In this document: positions 8,271 to 17,559 of the stretch, in pieces
Position numbering within the stretch: the stretch's first letter is position 1
Layout: every line of letters begins with the position of its first letter
Source: Pseudomonas gingeri
GTDB lineage: Bacteria; Pseudomonadota; Gammaproteobacteria; Pseudomonadales; Pseudomonadaceae
Reading direction: 5' to 3'
Length of the DNA stretch: 64,000 bases
Assembly: GCF_013385635.1 (NCBI RefSeq)
Contig: NZ_JACAPR010000021.1
Location: forward strand, 154,376-218,375
Position numbers and translations under genes: made by a program
The notes under the pieces: generated by a model
Databases searched by the model: none
What the model saw: the letters and a program-made list of their open reading frames with translations, nothing else
What the model was told of the DNA's origin: nothing

Positions 8271-9365
8271 ATGAAGATCGCCGCTCCGACCCTTTCGCCT
8301 ATCCAGGCACCGGTTATCAACGCTCCGGCCAAGCCGGCGGCGCTGATTGCGCAGAGCACGCCACACCAGGACAGCTCGGCCCAGCAGGTCACCCGCTTCG
8401 CCTCGGCCCTGGTGCTGCAGAGCCGCAGCCTGAGCCAGCGCGACCTGATGGCCAGCAGCACCGCCCTGCAATCGAAGGCGGTCAAGCTCGGCGAGCTGTA
8501 TCAGTTGCTGATGGGCACCCAGGACAAGGGCCTCGACGAGGCCGCCCGGGCGCTGCGGCGACAGTTGAAAAACCAGGCGGCGACCCTCGCGCAAGTTCTT
8601 GCATTCAGCGATGGCGACGCGGCCAAGGCCCATGTGACGCTCCAGGCCGCCGCCAAGCAGGCCCAGGACGAAGGCGACGACAACGAACATGTGGTGCTGA
8701 GCCAGCAGCTCAAGTTGCTGCGTCGCGAACATGGCAGCCGTGCCCAGGCCGGCATGAACACCGCGCGGGCCTTTGCCCGTTCCACCCTGAACCCGCGACG
8801 ACGGCAGAACCTGCGCGACCTGTACTACTCCGGCGTGGTCGGCCAGCAGACCATCTCCAGCCTGATCGACACCCTGCTGGGCCTGGACGAAGGCGAACGG
8901 CAATTCGAACCGACCCTGCGCGACCTGCGCGGCGCCATCGCCGATGACCTCGCGGCCCTGAGCCCGTCCAGTACCCAACAGCAACTGCGCAACCTCATGC
9001 ACGGCCTGAACACCGCCCGCCATGTCGCCACGCTGCTGCAGAACAGCGAACACCTGCTGGGGCGCATGCGCGGCAAGAACCCGACCCTGCAACTCAGCGC
9101 GCCGTCCTTTCTCAAGCACCTGCTGACCCTCTCGGGCAAAGGCATGAACCTGCAGGAAACCCTGCAACTGACGCAATACATCGGCGGCCCGAAACTCAAG
9201 CACCAACTGGCCTTTCTCAATGGCCTGCGGCCGATGCTGCAACAGTTGCCGATCCTGCTCTGGCGTGACCTCAAGGCGCGCCAGAACGCCCTCGGCAACC
9301 TGCTGTTGCTGATGGCCGAGCTGACCCGCCAGGAACAGAGCCTGCCCAAGGGAAAAAGCGCCTGA
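8271..9365 (+). CDS. hrpJ: Type III secretion gatekeeper HrpJ (SctW)
   Basis: This 364-aa protein of the HrpJ/SepL/InvE (SctW) family is largely helical. It has a polar, probably secreted N-terminus (MKIAAPTLSPIQAPV) and the LRDLYYSGVVGQQTISSLIDTLL-type core at about residues 180-205. SctW proteins sit at the cytoplasmic face of the export gate and order the secretion of translocators before effectors. The in-frame ATG at 8241 would overlap the hrp box, so I start at 8271. The stop overlaps the hrcV start (TGATG), marking the first gene of a tightly coupled 12-gene operon. Confidence 0.9.
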   Translation: MKIAAPTLSPIQAPVINAPAKPAALIAQSTPHQDSSAQQVTRFASALVLQSRSLSQRDLMASSTALQSKAVKLGELYQLLMGTQDKGLDEAARALRRQLKNQAATLAQVLAFSDGDAAKAHVTLQAAAKQAQDEGDDNEHVVLSQQLKLLRREHGSRAQAGMNTARAFARSTLNPRRRQNLRDLYYSGVVGQQTISSLIDTLLGLDEGERQFEPTLRDLRGAIADDLAALSPSSTQQQLRNLMHGLNTARHVATLLQNSEHLLGRMRGKNPTLQLSAPSFLKHLLTLSGKGMNLQETLQLTQYIGGPKLKHQLAFLNGLRPMLQQLPILLWRDLKARQNALGNLLLLMAELTRQEQSLPKGKSA

Positions 9366-11467
9366 TGGATCACCTGATCAACCTCCTCAACCAGGTCGCC
9401 CTGGCGGCCATGCGCCGCTCGGAAGTCGTCGGCGCCTTCGTCGTGCTCGCCATCGTCTTCATGATGATCACGCCGTTGCCGACCGGCCTGGTGGATGTAC
9501 TGATCGCGATCAACATCTGTATTTCCTGCCTGCTGATCATGCTGGCGATGCACCTGCCACGGCCCCTGGCGTTCTCGACCTTTCCCTCGGTGCTGCTGAT
9601 CACCACGATGTTCCGCCTGGCGCTGTCGATCTCCACCACGCGCCTGATCCTGCTGAACCAGGATGCCGGGCACATCGTCGAAGCCTTCGGCCAGTTCGTC
9701 GTCGGCGGCAACCTGGCGGTCGGCATGGTGATCTTCATGATCCTCACGGTGGTCAACTTCCTGGTGATCACCAAGGGTTCCGAGCGGGTCGCCGAAGTCG
9801 GCGCGCGCTTCACCCTGGACGCCATGCCCGGCAAGCAGATGTCCATCGACAGCGACCTGCGCGCCAACCTCATCAGCGTCCACGAAGCCCGTCGCCGACG
9901 CTCCGAACTGGGCAAGGAAAGCCAGTTGTTCGGGGCCATGGACGGCGCGATGAAATTCGTCAACGGCGACGCCATCGCCAGCCTGATCATCGTCGCGATC
10001 AACATGATCGGCGGCATCGCCATCGGCGTGGTCCAGCACGGCATGAGCGCCGGCGACGCGGTGCAGCTGTACACCGTGCTGACCATCGGCGACGGCCTGA
10101 TCGCACAGATCCCGGCGCTGCTGATTTCGGTGACCTCGGGGATGATCATCACCCGCGTTTCCAACAACGACACGCCGGGCGTGGAGGCCAATATCGGTCG
10201 TGAGATCGCCGAGCAGATCACCAGCCAGCCCAAGGCCTGGATCATCGCCTCGGTGGCGATGCTCGGCTTCGCCGCCCTGCCCGGCATGCCCACCGCGGTG
10301 TTTGTCGTCATCGCGCTGATCTGCGGCTGCGGCGGCATGCTGCAACTGCAACGGGCCAAGCCCAAGGCCCCGCAGGCCCAGCCGATCTTCGTCGCGCCGG
10401 AAAACAACGGCAAGGAAGACCTGCGCACCTTTATCCCCAGCCGCCAGTTCCTGTTGCAGTTCCACCCGCAACAGAACACGGCCCTGATCGAAGAACTGGT
10501 CAGCGAAATCCGCCAGCGGCGCAACCGCCTGGTGGTGCAATACGGCCTGACATTGCCGTCCTTCATCATCGAGACCGCCGAGCACCTGGAACCCGACGAG
10601 TTTCGTTTTTCGGTCTACGAAGTGCCGTTGCTCAAGGCCACCTTCAACCAGACCCACGTCGCCGTGGACGCCCAGGTGCTCGACGCGACCGAGGTCGAAC
10701 AGGCCGTGGCCGGCAGCCTCGACCGCCAGGAAAGCCAGTGGGTATGGATGCCGGCCGATGCGCCGCAGTTGCAGGCCGAGCGACTGGAAACCGTCAGCGC
10801 CAGCACCCTGATCGTCGAACGCATGGAGCGCGCCTTGCAGGCCTGCGGTCCGCAGTTCATCGGCTTGCAGGAGACCAAGGCGATTCTCGGCTGGCTGGAG
10901 TCCGAGCAACCCGAGCTGGCCCAGGAGATGCAGCGGGTCCTGCCGCTGGCGCGGTTCTCCGCCGTGCTGCAACGCCTGGCCTCGGAGTGCGTGCCGCTGC
11001 GGGCGATCCGCGTGATCGCCGAAACCCTGATCGAACACGGCCAGCACGAACGGGATATCACCGCCCTCACCGACTACGTGCGCATTGCCTTGAAGTCGCT
11101 GATCTACAACCAGTACAGCAGCCCCGCCGGCCTGCTGGTATGGCTGCTGACCCCGGAAAGCGAAGGCATCCTGCGCGACGGCCTGCGCCAGACCCAGACC
11201 GAGACCTTCTTTGCCCTGAGCAGCGAAACCAGTCTGTTGCTGGTGCAGCAACTGCGCATCGCCTTTCCCCTGCGCACCAGCGAGCGCGCCGTGCTGCTGG
11301 TGGCCCAGGACCTGCGCAGCCCGTTGCGCACGCTGTTGCAGGACGAGTTCCACCACGTGCCGGTGCTGTCGTTCGCCGAAATCAGCAACGCCGCCGAAGT
11401 CAAGGTCCTGGGTCGCTTCGACCTGGAAGACGATATGCAACCGCTGGAGGACGAGTATGCGGCCTGA
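9365..11467 (+). CDS. hrcV: Type III export gate protein HrcV (SctV)
   Basis: This 700-aa protein has the FHIPEP/LcrD layout. About eight transmembrane helices fill the first 330 residues, including the MITPLPTGLVDVLIAINICI and ARFTLDAMPGKQMSIDSDLR signature region. A cytoplasmic domain (about residues 350-700) follows, which forms the nonameric ring below the export pore. The full normal length and intact family signature indicate a functional gene. It follows hrpJ with overlapping stop and start codons. Confidence 0.96.
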   Translation: MDHLINLLNQVALAAMRRSEVVGAFVVLAIVFMMITPLPTGLVDVLIAINICISCLLIMLAMHLPRPLAFSTFPSVLLITTMFRLALSISTTRLILLNQDAGHIVEAFGQFVVGGNLAVGMVIFMILTVVNFLVITKGSERVAEVGARFTLDAMPGKQMSIDSDLRANLISVHEARRRRSELGKESQLFGAMDGAMKFVNGDAIASLIIVAINMIGGIAIGVVQHGMSAGDAVQLYTVLTIGDGLIAQIPALLISVTSGMIITRVSNNDTPGVEANIGREIAEQITSQPKAWIIASVAMLGFAALPGMPTAVFVVIALICGCGGMLQLQRAKPKAPQAQPIFVAPENNGKEDLRTFIPSRQFLLQFHPQQNTALIEELVSEIRQRRNRLVVQYGLTLPSFIIETAEHLEPDEFRFSVYEVPLLKATFNQTHVAVDAQVLDATEVEQAVAGSLDRQESQWVWMPADAPQLQAERLETVSASTLIVERMERALQACGPQFIGLQETKAILGWLESEQPELAQEMQRVLPLARFSAVLQRLASECVPLRAIRVIAETLIEHGQHERDITALTDYVRIALKSLIYNQYSSPAGLLVWLLTPESEGILRDGLRQTQTETFFALSSETSLLLVQQLRIAFPLRTSERAVLLVAQDLRSPLRTLLQDEFHHVPVLSFAEISNAAEVKVLGRFDLEDDMQPLEDEYAA

Positions 11468-11485
11468 TGATGCAGGGAGCCCCGC

Positions 11486-12445
11486 ATGATGTACGAACTG
11501 CGGGTACTGAACGGCCTGCACCAGGGTGCCGCGTTGCCCCTGGTGGGCGAGCAGTGGTTGATCGGTGCCGATGCCGATCACGACCTGGCCCTCTACGATC
11601 CCGGTGTGGCGGCCCGTCACTGCCGGCTGACACGTAGCGCCGACGGCTGGACCCTGAGCGCCGAAGACAGCCTGATCAACGATGATGAGGGCCACGCCCA
11701 CAGCATCACCGAACTGGCGCCGAACCAGACCTTCGCCCTGGGCAATGTCTGGCTGTGCCTGGCGCCTGCCGAAGACGCCTGGCCGCTGGTGCCGGTGTCC
11801 CATGAGCATGGTCCGCGCTCGGCGACCTTCGACCCACAGGCCGACGACTTCGCCGCGCCCGCACCGCCGGACAAAGCCGGCGCGGGCTGGTTCAGCCGGC
11901 GCAATGCCCTGCTGATCGGTGTGCTCCTGAGCCTGCTCGGCGGCGCCTGGGCCTGGAACCGCAGCAGCGTCAGTCAGCCCGCCGCACCTCCGGCGCCGCC
12001 CATCGCCAGCCCGGCCAAGGCAGCGAATGTCGAACCGCTGGCGCCGGGCAAGACCCGCCTGGCCAGCCGCGACGACGCCCGGCGCCTGCTCAACACCCTG
12101 CTCAGCGATCGCCTGCTGGCCGACGTGCGCATCGAAGACAGCGCCACCGGCCTGACCCTCGAAGGCGGCCTCAAGGGTGACGCCATGTCGGTGTATCAAC
12201 GCATGCTCCAGCGTTTCCACGAACGTTATGAATCAGCCGTGCCGATCGTCGACAGTGTGGTCCCGGTCAGCAGTGGCCTGCCCTTCGTCATCGTCCAGGT
12301 GATCTCCGGGGCCAACGGTCATCTGGTCACCGACGACGGCCATCGTATGTATGTCGGTGACGAATTCAACGGGCTGCGCCTGACCCGCATCGACGACCAG
12401 CGCATCGAATTCGAAGGCGACCAGCACTACGAGGTGCGCTGGTGA
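11486..12445 (+). CDS. hrpQ: Inner-membrane ring protein HrpQ (SctD)
   Basis: This 319-aa bitopic protein has a cytoplasmic FHA-like domain at about residues 1-95 (LRVLNGLHQGAALPLVGEQW, then DLALYDPGVAARHCRL). An Ala/Pro-rich linker and one transmembrane helix (about residues 139-157, NALLIGVLLSLLGGAWAW) follow, then a periplasmic region. This is the SctD/PrgH-type architecture that forms the outer of the two inner-membrane rings. A GGGAG site precedes the ATG. The end overlaps hrcN (GTGA). Confidence 0.9.
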   Translation: MMYELRVLNGLHQGAALPLVGEQWLIGADADHDLALYDPGVAARHCRLTRSADGWTLSAEDSLINDDEGHAHSITELAPNQTFALGNVWLCLAPAEDAWPLVPVSHEHGPRSATFDPQADDFAAPAPPDKAGAGWFSRRNALLIGVLLSLLGGAWAWNRSSVSQPAAPPAPPIASPAKAANVEPLAPGKTRLASRDDARRLLNTLLSDRLLADVRIEDSATGLTLEGGLKGDAMSVYQRMLQRFHERYESAVPIVDSVVPVSSGLPFVIVQVISGANGHLVTDDGHRMYVGDEFNGLRLTRIDDQRIEFEGDQHYEVRW

Positions 12446-13791
12446 GTGCCGCTCTCGCCCACTGGACCCGCGAGCAGACCCGCCGCCTGGCGCAACTGTC
12501 GGCGGTGCAGGTCAGCGGCCGGGTCTCGGCGGTCAACGGCATCCTGTTGGAGTGCCAGATTCCGGCGGCGAAGATCGGCGATCTGTGCGAAGTGAGCAAG
12601 GCCGACGGCAGCAGCATGCTCGCCGAGATCGTCGGTTTCACCACCCGGTGTACCCTGCTCAGCGCCCTGGGCACACCCGATGGCATCCAGGTCGGGGCGC
12701 AGATCCGGCCCCTGGGCATGGCCCACCGCATCGGTGTCGACGACAGCCTGCTCGGTTGCGTGCTCGACGGTTTCGGTCGGCCGTTGCTCGGTGATGGCGA
12801 AGGCGCGTTCGCCGGGCCCTATGACACCCGCGACACCATGCCGGTGATCGCCGATGCGCTGCCACCGACCCAACGGCCACGGATCACCGCCGCGCTGCCC
12901 ACCGGCATTCGCGCCATCGACAGCGCGATCCTGCTCGGCGAAGGCCAGCGGGTCGGCTTGTTTGCCGGCGCCGGTTGCGGCAAGACCACCCTGCTCGCGG
13001 AAATGGCCCGCAACATGGCCTGCGACGTGATCGTCTTCGGCCTGATCGGCGAGCGTGGCCGCGAACTGCGCGAGTTCCTCGACCATGAACTGGACGACAC
13101 CCTGCGCCAGCGCTCGGTGCTGGTCTGCGCCACCTCCGACCGCTCGAGCATGGAGCGCGCCCGCGCGGCGTTCACCGCCACCGCCATCGCCGAGGCCTTC
13201 CGCCAGCGCGGCCTGAAGGTACTGCTGCTGATCGACTCGCTGACCCGTTTCGCCCGCGCCCAGCGCGAAATCGGCATTGCCGCCGGCGAGCCGCTCGGTC
13301 GTGGCGGCCTGCCGCCATCGGTCTATACCCTGCTGCCGCGCCTGGTGGAACGCGCGGGCATGAGCGAGAACGGCTCGATCACTGCGCTCTACACCGTGCT
13401 GATCGAACAGGACTCGATGAACGACCCGGTGGCCGACGAGGTCCGCTCGCTGCTCGACGGGCATATCGTGCTATCGCGCAAACTCGCCGAGCGCGGGCAC
13501 TACCCGGCCATCGACGTGCCCGCCAGCATCAGCCGGATCCTCAGCAACGTCACCGGCCGTGCGCACCAGCAGGCCAACAACCGCCTGCGTCGGCTGATGG
13601 CCGCCTATCGCCAGGTGGAGATGCTGCTGCGCCTGGGCGAATACCAGCCCGGCGCCGACCCGGTCACCGATTGCGCGGTGCAACTCAACGACGCCATCAA
13701 TGATTTCCTGCGCCAGGACCTGCGTGAGCCGGTGCCGCTGGAAACCACGATGGAACTGCTGACCCGCCTGACCTCGCAGTTGCCCGAGTGA
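12442..13791 (+). CDS. hrcN: Type III secretion ATPase HrcN (SctN)
   Basis: This 449-aa F1-beta-like ATPase has Walker A at about residues 174-182 (GAGCGKTT), Walker B at about 259-266 (VLLLIDSLTRFA) and the GLIGERGRELREF and GREPLGRGGLPPSVYTLLPRL-like family stretches. It unfolds and strips chaperones from cargo at the base of the export gate. Translation starts at a GTG that overlaps the hrpQ stop codon, implying translational coupling. Confidence 0.96.
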   Translation: MSAALAHWTREQTRRLAQLSAVQVSGRVSAVNGILLECQIPAAKIGDLCEVSKADGSSMLAEIVGFTTRCTLLSALGTPDGIQVGAQIRPLGMAHRIGVDDSLLGCVLDGFGRPLLGDGEGAFAGPYDTRDTMPVIADALPPTQRPRITAALPTGIRAIDSAILLGEGQRVGLFAGAGCGKTTLLAEMARNMACDVIVFGLIGERGRELREFLDHELDDTLRQRSVLVCATSDRSSMERARAAFTATAIAEAFRQRGLKVLLLIDSLTRFARAQREIGIAAGEPLGRGGLPPSVYTLLPRLVERAGMSENGSITALYTVLIEQDSMNDPVADEVRSLLDGHIVLSRKLAERGHYPAIDVPASISRILSNVTGRAHQQANNRLRRLMAAYRQVEMLLRLGEYQPGADPVTDCAVQLNDAINDFLRQDLREPVPLETTMELLTRLTSQLPE

Positions 13792-14237
13792 CCATGGACG
13801 AAGAACTCGAAGCCGACCCCAACCACGTCGCCCTGACCCAGGTAATCCAGATCCTCACGCCGTTGCGCCAGCACCGCCAGGCCAGCGCCGAACGCGCACA
13901 ACGGCGCTTGCAGGAAGAGCTGGAGACGATGCGTCAGCAGTTGCTGCACAGCGAGCAGTCCTGGGTCCAGGAGCGGGATAACCAGCGGGTGCGTCGCCAG
14001 CAACTGTCCCAGGCGCACCTGCGGCAGACCCTGGAATTGAACGAGGTCGAGCGCTGGCATGAAAAGGAACGCCGCATGCTCGACCGGCTGGCCTTTATCC
14101 AGCAGGACGTCAGCCAGTTGCGCCAGCAGATCGAGCTGCAGCAACAGCGCCTGGAACAGGCCCGAATGGAAGCCAGGGCCCGCCAGCGCGCCGTGGAAAA
14201 ACTCGCCTGCATGAGCGAGAACCTGAATGAGGAATGA
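13788..14237 (+). CDS. hrpO: ATPase stalk protein HrpO (SctO)
   Basis: This 149-aa protein is predicted to be almost entirely coiled coil: Gln/Glu/Arg/Leu-rich heptads with QRRLQEELETMRQQLL and LRQQIELQQQRLEQARMEAR. This is typical of the SctO/FliJ stalk that inserts into the ATPase ring. The start could be the GTG at 13788 overlapping the hrcN stop, or the ATG two codons later at 13794; neither has a strong ribosome-binding site. The 3' end overlaps the region preceding hrpP. Confidence 0.85.
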   Translation: MTMDEELEADPNHVALTQVIQILTPLRQHRQASAERAQRRLQEELETMRQQLLHSEQSWVQERDNQRVRRQQLSQAHLRQTLELNEVERWHEKERRMLDRLAFIQQDVSQLRQQIELQQQRLEQARMEARARQRAVEKLACMSENLNEE

Positions 14238-14244
14238 ATCCGCG

Positions 14245-14802
14245 ATGACCACTCCGATCAAGCCCACCGCCCCGCACCCGGCATACCGACCGGCACCCGC
14301 CGCGCGCGCGCCACAGGCCGAGGACCGCTTGCCGTCGCCCGCTCTCCAGCGCCGCTCCGACGCCGAGCGCTCGCGCCAGACCGGCAACACGTTCGGCGCC
14401 GGCCGTGACAGCAGCGAGATGACCGCCGATGGCCTGTTCTTCGAGCAATTGCTGGTGCCGTCTTCTACCGACCAGGGCGAACAATCGGAGCAACACGGCG
14501 GTTCCGGCTTCAACCTGTTCTCTACAGCCGAAGTCATCCCCACGCAGTTGATCGACGAACTGGCGATGCAACTGCCGGCCCGCGGCGACCGCCCCTTCAG
14601 CGCCACATTGCTGATGCCCAACCTGGGCAAGGTCCAGGTCCGCGCCGGCAAACGGGACAACCAGTGGACCATCGACCTGGGCTTTGAACGCGCCGATGTC
14701 CTCAGTCGCCTGCGCAACAACCGGCAGGCCTGCGAGGACGCCTTCAGCCAGGCCCTGGGCCAGGACGTGAGCTTGTCCCTGCACGGAGCCGAGGCAGCAT
14801 GA
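14245..14802 (+). CDS. hrpP: Needle/pilus length regulator HrpP (SctP)
   Basis: This 185-aa protein has a disordered Pro/Ala/Arg-rich N-terminal half (about residues 1-60) and a compact C-terminal domain (about 90-185) containing IDELAMQLPARGDRPFSATL and GKVQVRAGKRDNQWTIDLGF. This is the layout of SctP/FliK-like proteins with a substrate-specificity-switch domain. I chose the ATG at 14245, with GAGGAA upstream, rather than the in-frame ATG at 14227 inside hrpO. The 3' end overlaps hrcQa by 4 bp. Confidence 0.82.
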   Translation: MTTPIKPTAPHPAYRPAPAARAPQAEDRLPSPALQRRSDAERSRQTGNTFGAGRDSSEMTADGLFFEQLLVPSSTDQGEQSEQHGGSGFNLFSTAEVIPTQLIDELAMQLPARGDRPFSATLLMPNLGKVQVRAGKRDNQWTIDLGFERADVLSRLRNNRQACEDAFSQALGQDVSLSLHGAEAA

Positions 14803-15530
14803 CGCCCCTGGCATTGCGCCCGGTGTCCCGGGCACTGGCCGACGCCAGCCGCCTGCTCGGTCGTGGCCGCTGGCTGGAGTATCCGCTCCGTGGCGCCATG
14901 GCGCGGTTGAGCCTGAGCCCGTTGATCGAGGCCGATCGGCTCGCCTCCGACGATCACGCCTGGACCACCCTCGACAGCGCCCAGGGTCCGTTGCACCTGA
15001 CCCACGCCGACGCCGTGTTGAGCCTGTTCGGCGAAGTGCCCGTGGTGACCGGCGGCCCGTTGCAGGGTTGGTACTGGCAGTACGTGAACCAGCATCTGAG
15101 CCCGCCGCTGGCCGCCTTGCTGGCGCCCCTGGAACCATGGGCGCAGGCGGACAACGACCACGCCGGGCACTTCGCCTGCCGACTCGCGGTGCATGGGGCC
15201 GACGAGTCGGTGCATGCCCGCCTGGCTTGCGATGCACAGACCCTGGTCCGCCTGCTAGACGCCCTGCCCTGGCAGGCCATCGAACAACCGTTGCCCGAGG
15301 ATTGGCCACTGCCCATACCGCTGCTCCTCGGCGAGCTCAGCCTGACCCTGAACGAGCTGCGCTCATTGCGCCCCGGTGATGTGCTGCTGCCGGGCCGGGC
15401 GTACTTCGACTGCGCCGGGCACGGCGTGATGCACCTCGCCACGCAGACCTGGCGCGTCGCTACCGGCGTCGCCAACGACACGTTGTTTGTACAGCTCAAC
15501 CATGAGGAAACCCTGCACGATGGACAATGA
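14799..15530 (+). CDS. hrcQa: C-ring (sorting platform) protein HrcQa
   Basis: This 243-aa protein corresponds to the N-terminal part of the SctQ/FliN family, which in Hrp1 systems is split into HrcQa and HrcQb. The C-terminal third (LLGELSLTLNELRSLRPGDV, then LLPGRAYFDCAGHGVMHLA) resembles a SpoA fold. It forms the cytoplasmic sorting platform with HrcQb, HrpD and HrpE. The gene overlaps both hrpP and hrcQb by a few bases. Confidence 0.88.
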   Translation: MTPLALRPVSRALADASRLLGRGRWLEYPLRGAMARLSLSPLIEADRLASDDHAWTTLDSAQGPLHLTHADAVLSLFGEVPVVTGGPLQGWYWQYVNQHLSPPLAALLAPLEPWAQADNDHAGHFACRLAVHGADESVHARLACDAQTLVRLLDALPWQAIEQPLPEDWPLPIPLLLGELSLTLNELRSLRPGDVLLPGRAYFDCAGHGVMHLATQTWRVATGVANDTLFVQLNHEETLHDGQ

Positions 15531-15840
15531 TGCACTGTACGAGGACGTGCCGGTCGCCCTGGACGGTCACGCCGAAGCCCTGACACCGACACAGGCACAA
15601 GAGCAGGAGCAGGAGCCCCTCGCCGGCCTCAGCCTGGACCTCACCGTGCGCAGCGGCAGCATCAGCCTGCCCCTGTATGCCCTGCAACGCCTGGCACCGG
15701 GCGTGGTGCTGGAAGTCACCGGCGTGGTCCCCGGCGAAGCGACCCTGTGCCATGGCGAACGCGTGGTGGCCCATGGCGAGTTGGTGGATGTGGAAGGCCG
15801 GCTCGGCCTGCAGATCACCCGGATGGTATTCGACCGATGA
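15520..15840 (+). CDS. hrcQb: C-ring (sorting platform) protein HrcQb
   Basis: This 106-aa protein has an acidic N-terminal tail (about residues 1-35, with an EQEQEP stretch) and a C-terminal SpoA domain ([20 protein letters not shown], then [17 protein letters not shown] and [20 protein letters not shown]). It corresponds to the C-terminal half of a SctQ protein made as a separate gene, a hallmark of the P. syringae/Hrp1 class. The ATG at 15520 has a GAGGAAA site 10 bp upstream, and the gene overlaps hrcQa by 11 bp. Confidence 0.92.
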   Translation: MDNDALYEDVPVALDGHAEALTPTQAQEQEQEPLAGLSLDLTVRSGSISLPLYALQRLAPGVVLEVTGVVPGEATLCHGERVVAHGELVDVEGRLGLQITRMVFDR

Positions 15841-16490
15841 TCCTGGATGGCATGAACCCGATCATGCTCGCGCTGTTCCTCGGCGCGTTGTCCCTGATCC
15901 CGCTGTTCCTGATCGTCTGCACCGCGTTCCTGAAGATTTCCATGGTGCTGCTGATCACCCGTAACGCCATCGGCGTGCAGCAGGTGCCGCCGAACATGGC
16001 GATGTACGGTATCGCCCTGGCGGCGACGATGTTCGTCATGGCGCCGGTGGCCCACCAGATCCAGCAACGGGTGCATGACAACCCACTGGAAATCGGCACC
16101 ACGGAGAAACTGCAATTGAGCGCCAATACCGTCATGGAGCCGATCGAACGCTTCATGATCCGCAACACCGATCCCGATGTGCAGGCCCATCTGCTGGAAA
16201 ACACCCACCGCATGTGGCCCGCCGAAATGGCCGACAAGGCCAGCAGCAGCGACCTGTTGCTGGCAATCCCGGCGTTCGTGCTGTCGGAGCTGCAGGCCGG
16301 GTTCCAGATCGGTTTCCTGATCTACATCCCGTTTATCGTCATCGACCTGATCGTCTCCAACCTGCTGCTGGCCCTGGGCATGCAGATGGTCTCGCCGATG
16401 ACCATCTCGCTGCCCCTCAAGCTGTTGCTGTTCGTGCTGGTGCAAGGCTGGTCGCGCCTGCTCGACAGCCTTTTCTATTCCTATCTGTGA
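15837..16490 (+). CDS. hrcR: Export apparatus protein HrcR (SctR)
   Basis: This 217-aa FliP/SctR protein has an N-terminal helix pair ([20 protein letters not shown], then [20 protein letters not shown]), a periplasmic loop and C-terminal helices ([20 protein letters not shown], then [20 protein letters not shown]). Five copies form the core of the export pore. The start ATG at 15837 overlaps the hrcQb stop codon by 4 bp. Confidence 0.95.
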   Translation: MILDGMNPIMLALFLGALSLIPLFLIVCTAFLKISMVLLITRNAIGVQQVPPNMAMYGIALAATMFVMAPVAHQIQQRVHDNPLEIGTTEKLQLSANTVMEPIERFMIRNTDPDVQAHLLENTHRMWPAEMADKASSSDLLLAIPAFVLSELQAGFQIGFLIYIPFIVIDLIVSNLLLALGMQMVSPMTISLPLKLLLFVLVQGWSRLLDSLFYSYL

Positions 16491-16498
16491 GACCTGCC

Positions 16499-16765
16499 GT
16501 GGAAGCGTTGGCACTGTTCAAGCAAGGCATGTTCCTGGTGGTGATCCTCACCGCGCCGCCCCTCGGCGTGGCGGTGCTGGTGGGGGTGATCACCTCGCTG
16601 TTGCAGGCGTTGATGCAGATCCAGGACCAGACGCTGCCGTTCGGTATCAAGCTCGCCGCCGTCGGCCTGACCCTGGCCGCGACCGGGCGTTGGATCGGCG
16701 TCGAACTGATCCAGTTCATCAACCTGTCCTTCGACCTGATCGCCCGCACCGGTGGCGCCCATTGA
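16499..16765 (+). CDS. hrcS: Export apparatus protein HrcS (SctS)
   Basis: This 88-aa protein of the FliQ/SctS family has two transmembrane helices: FLVVILTAPPLGVAVLVGVI at about residues 12-31 and a second at about 50-70 followed by TGRWIGVELIQF. The conserved QIQDQTLPFGIK loop is present. It starts with GTG at 16499, which gives the usual MEALALFKQG beginning. The stop TGA overlaps the hrcT ATG. Confidence 0.93.
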   Translation: MEALALFKQGMFLVVILTAPPLGVAVLVGVITSLLQALMQIQDQTLPFGIKLAAVGLTLAATGRWIGVELIQFINLSFDLIARTGGAH

Positions 16766-17559
16766 TGCCGTTCAACGCCGAGAGCGCCTTCGAGCTGATG
16801 CTCGGCATGGGCCTGGCCATGGCGCGGATCCTGCCGTGCCTGATCCTGGTCCCGGCGTTTTGCTTCAAGCACCTCAAGGGGCCGCTGCGTTATGGCGTGA
16901 CCTGCGCCCTGGCGCTGATTCCCGCGCCGAGCATCGGCCGCGCCCTGGCCCTGGAAAACGACGCCTGGTTCACCATCGCCGGGCTGCTGCTCAAGGAGTC
17001 GGTGCTGGGCATCCTCCTGGGCCTGTTGCTGTATGCGCCGTTCTGGATGTTCGCCACCGTCGGTGCCCTGGTCGACAGCCAGCGCGGCGCCCTCAGCGGC
17101 GGTCAGCTCAACCCGTCCCTAGGGCCGGATGCCACGCCGCTGGGCGAGTTGTTCCAGGAAGCGCTGATCATGCTGGTGATCCTCAGCGGCGGGCTGTCGC
17201 TGATCACCCAGGTGATCTGGGACAGTTATGAAGTCTGGCCGCCCACCGTCTGGTTGCCGGGGCTGAATATCGGCGGGCTGAACGTCTTTCTCGGCCAACT
17301 GAACCAGACCCTGCAGCATGCACTGCTGTACGCCGCGCCCTTTATCGGCCTGCTGCTGTTGATCGAAGTGGCCTTCGCCATCATCGGCCTCTACGCCCAG
17401 CAACTGAACGTCTCGGTGCTGGCGATGCCGGCCAAGAGCATGGCCGGCCTGGCGTTCCTGCTGATCTACCTGCCGACCCTGCTGGAACTGGGCAACGGTC
17501 AACTGCGGCAACTGCTGGATCTCAAGCATCTGCTCGGCTTGCTGGTGCAGGTGCCATGA
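16765..17559 (+). CDS. hrcT: Export apparatus protein HrcT (SctT)
   Basis: This 264-aa FliR/SctT protein has about six to eight transmembrane helices, including ARILPCLILVPAFCFKHLKG and the DSQRGALSGGQLNPSLGPDA loop typical of the family. It caps the SctRST export pore. The ATG at 16765 overlaps the hrcS stop (TGATG), and the 3' end overlaps hrcU by 4 bp. Confidence 0.94.
   Translation: MPFNAESAFELMLGMGLAMARILPCLILVPAFCFKHLKGPLRYGVTCALALIPAPSIGRALALENDAWFTIAGLLLKESVLGILLGLLLYAPFWMFATVGALVDSQRGALSGGQLNPSLGPDATPLGELFQEALIMLVILSGGLSLITQVIWDSYEVWPPTVWLPGLNIGGLNVFLGQLNQTLQHALLYAAPFIGLLLLIEVAFAIIGLYAQQLNVSVLAMPAKSMAGLAFLLIYLPTLLELGNGQLRQLLDLKHLLGLLVQVP

Noticed and set aside
8825-12220. Very long minus-strand open frame (1131 aa) opposite hrpJ-hrcV-hrpQ
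   Set aside because: It is antisense to clearly coding genes, has atypical composition (His/Gln/Gly-rich, no domain) and arises from the high GC codon bias of the real genes.
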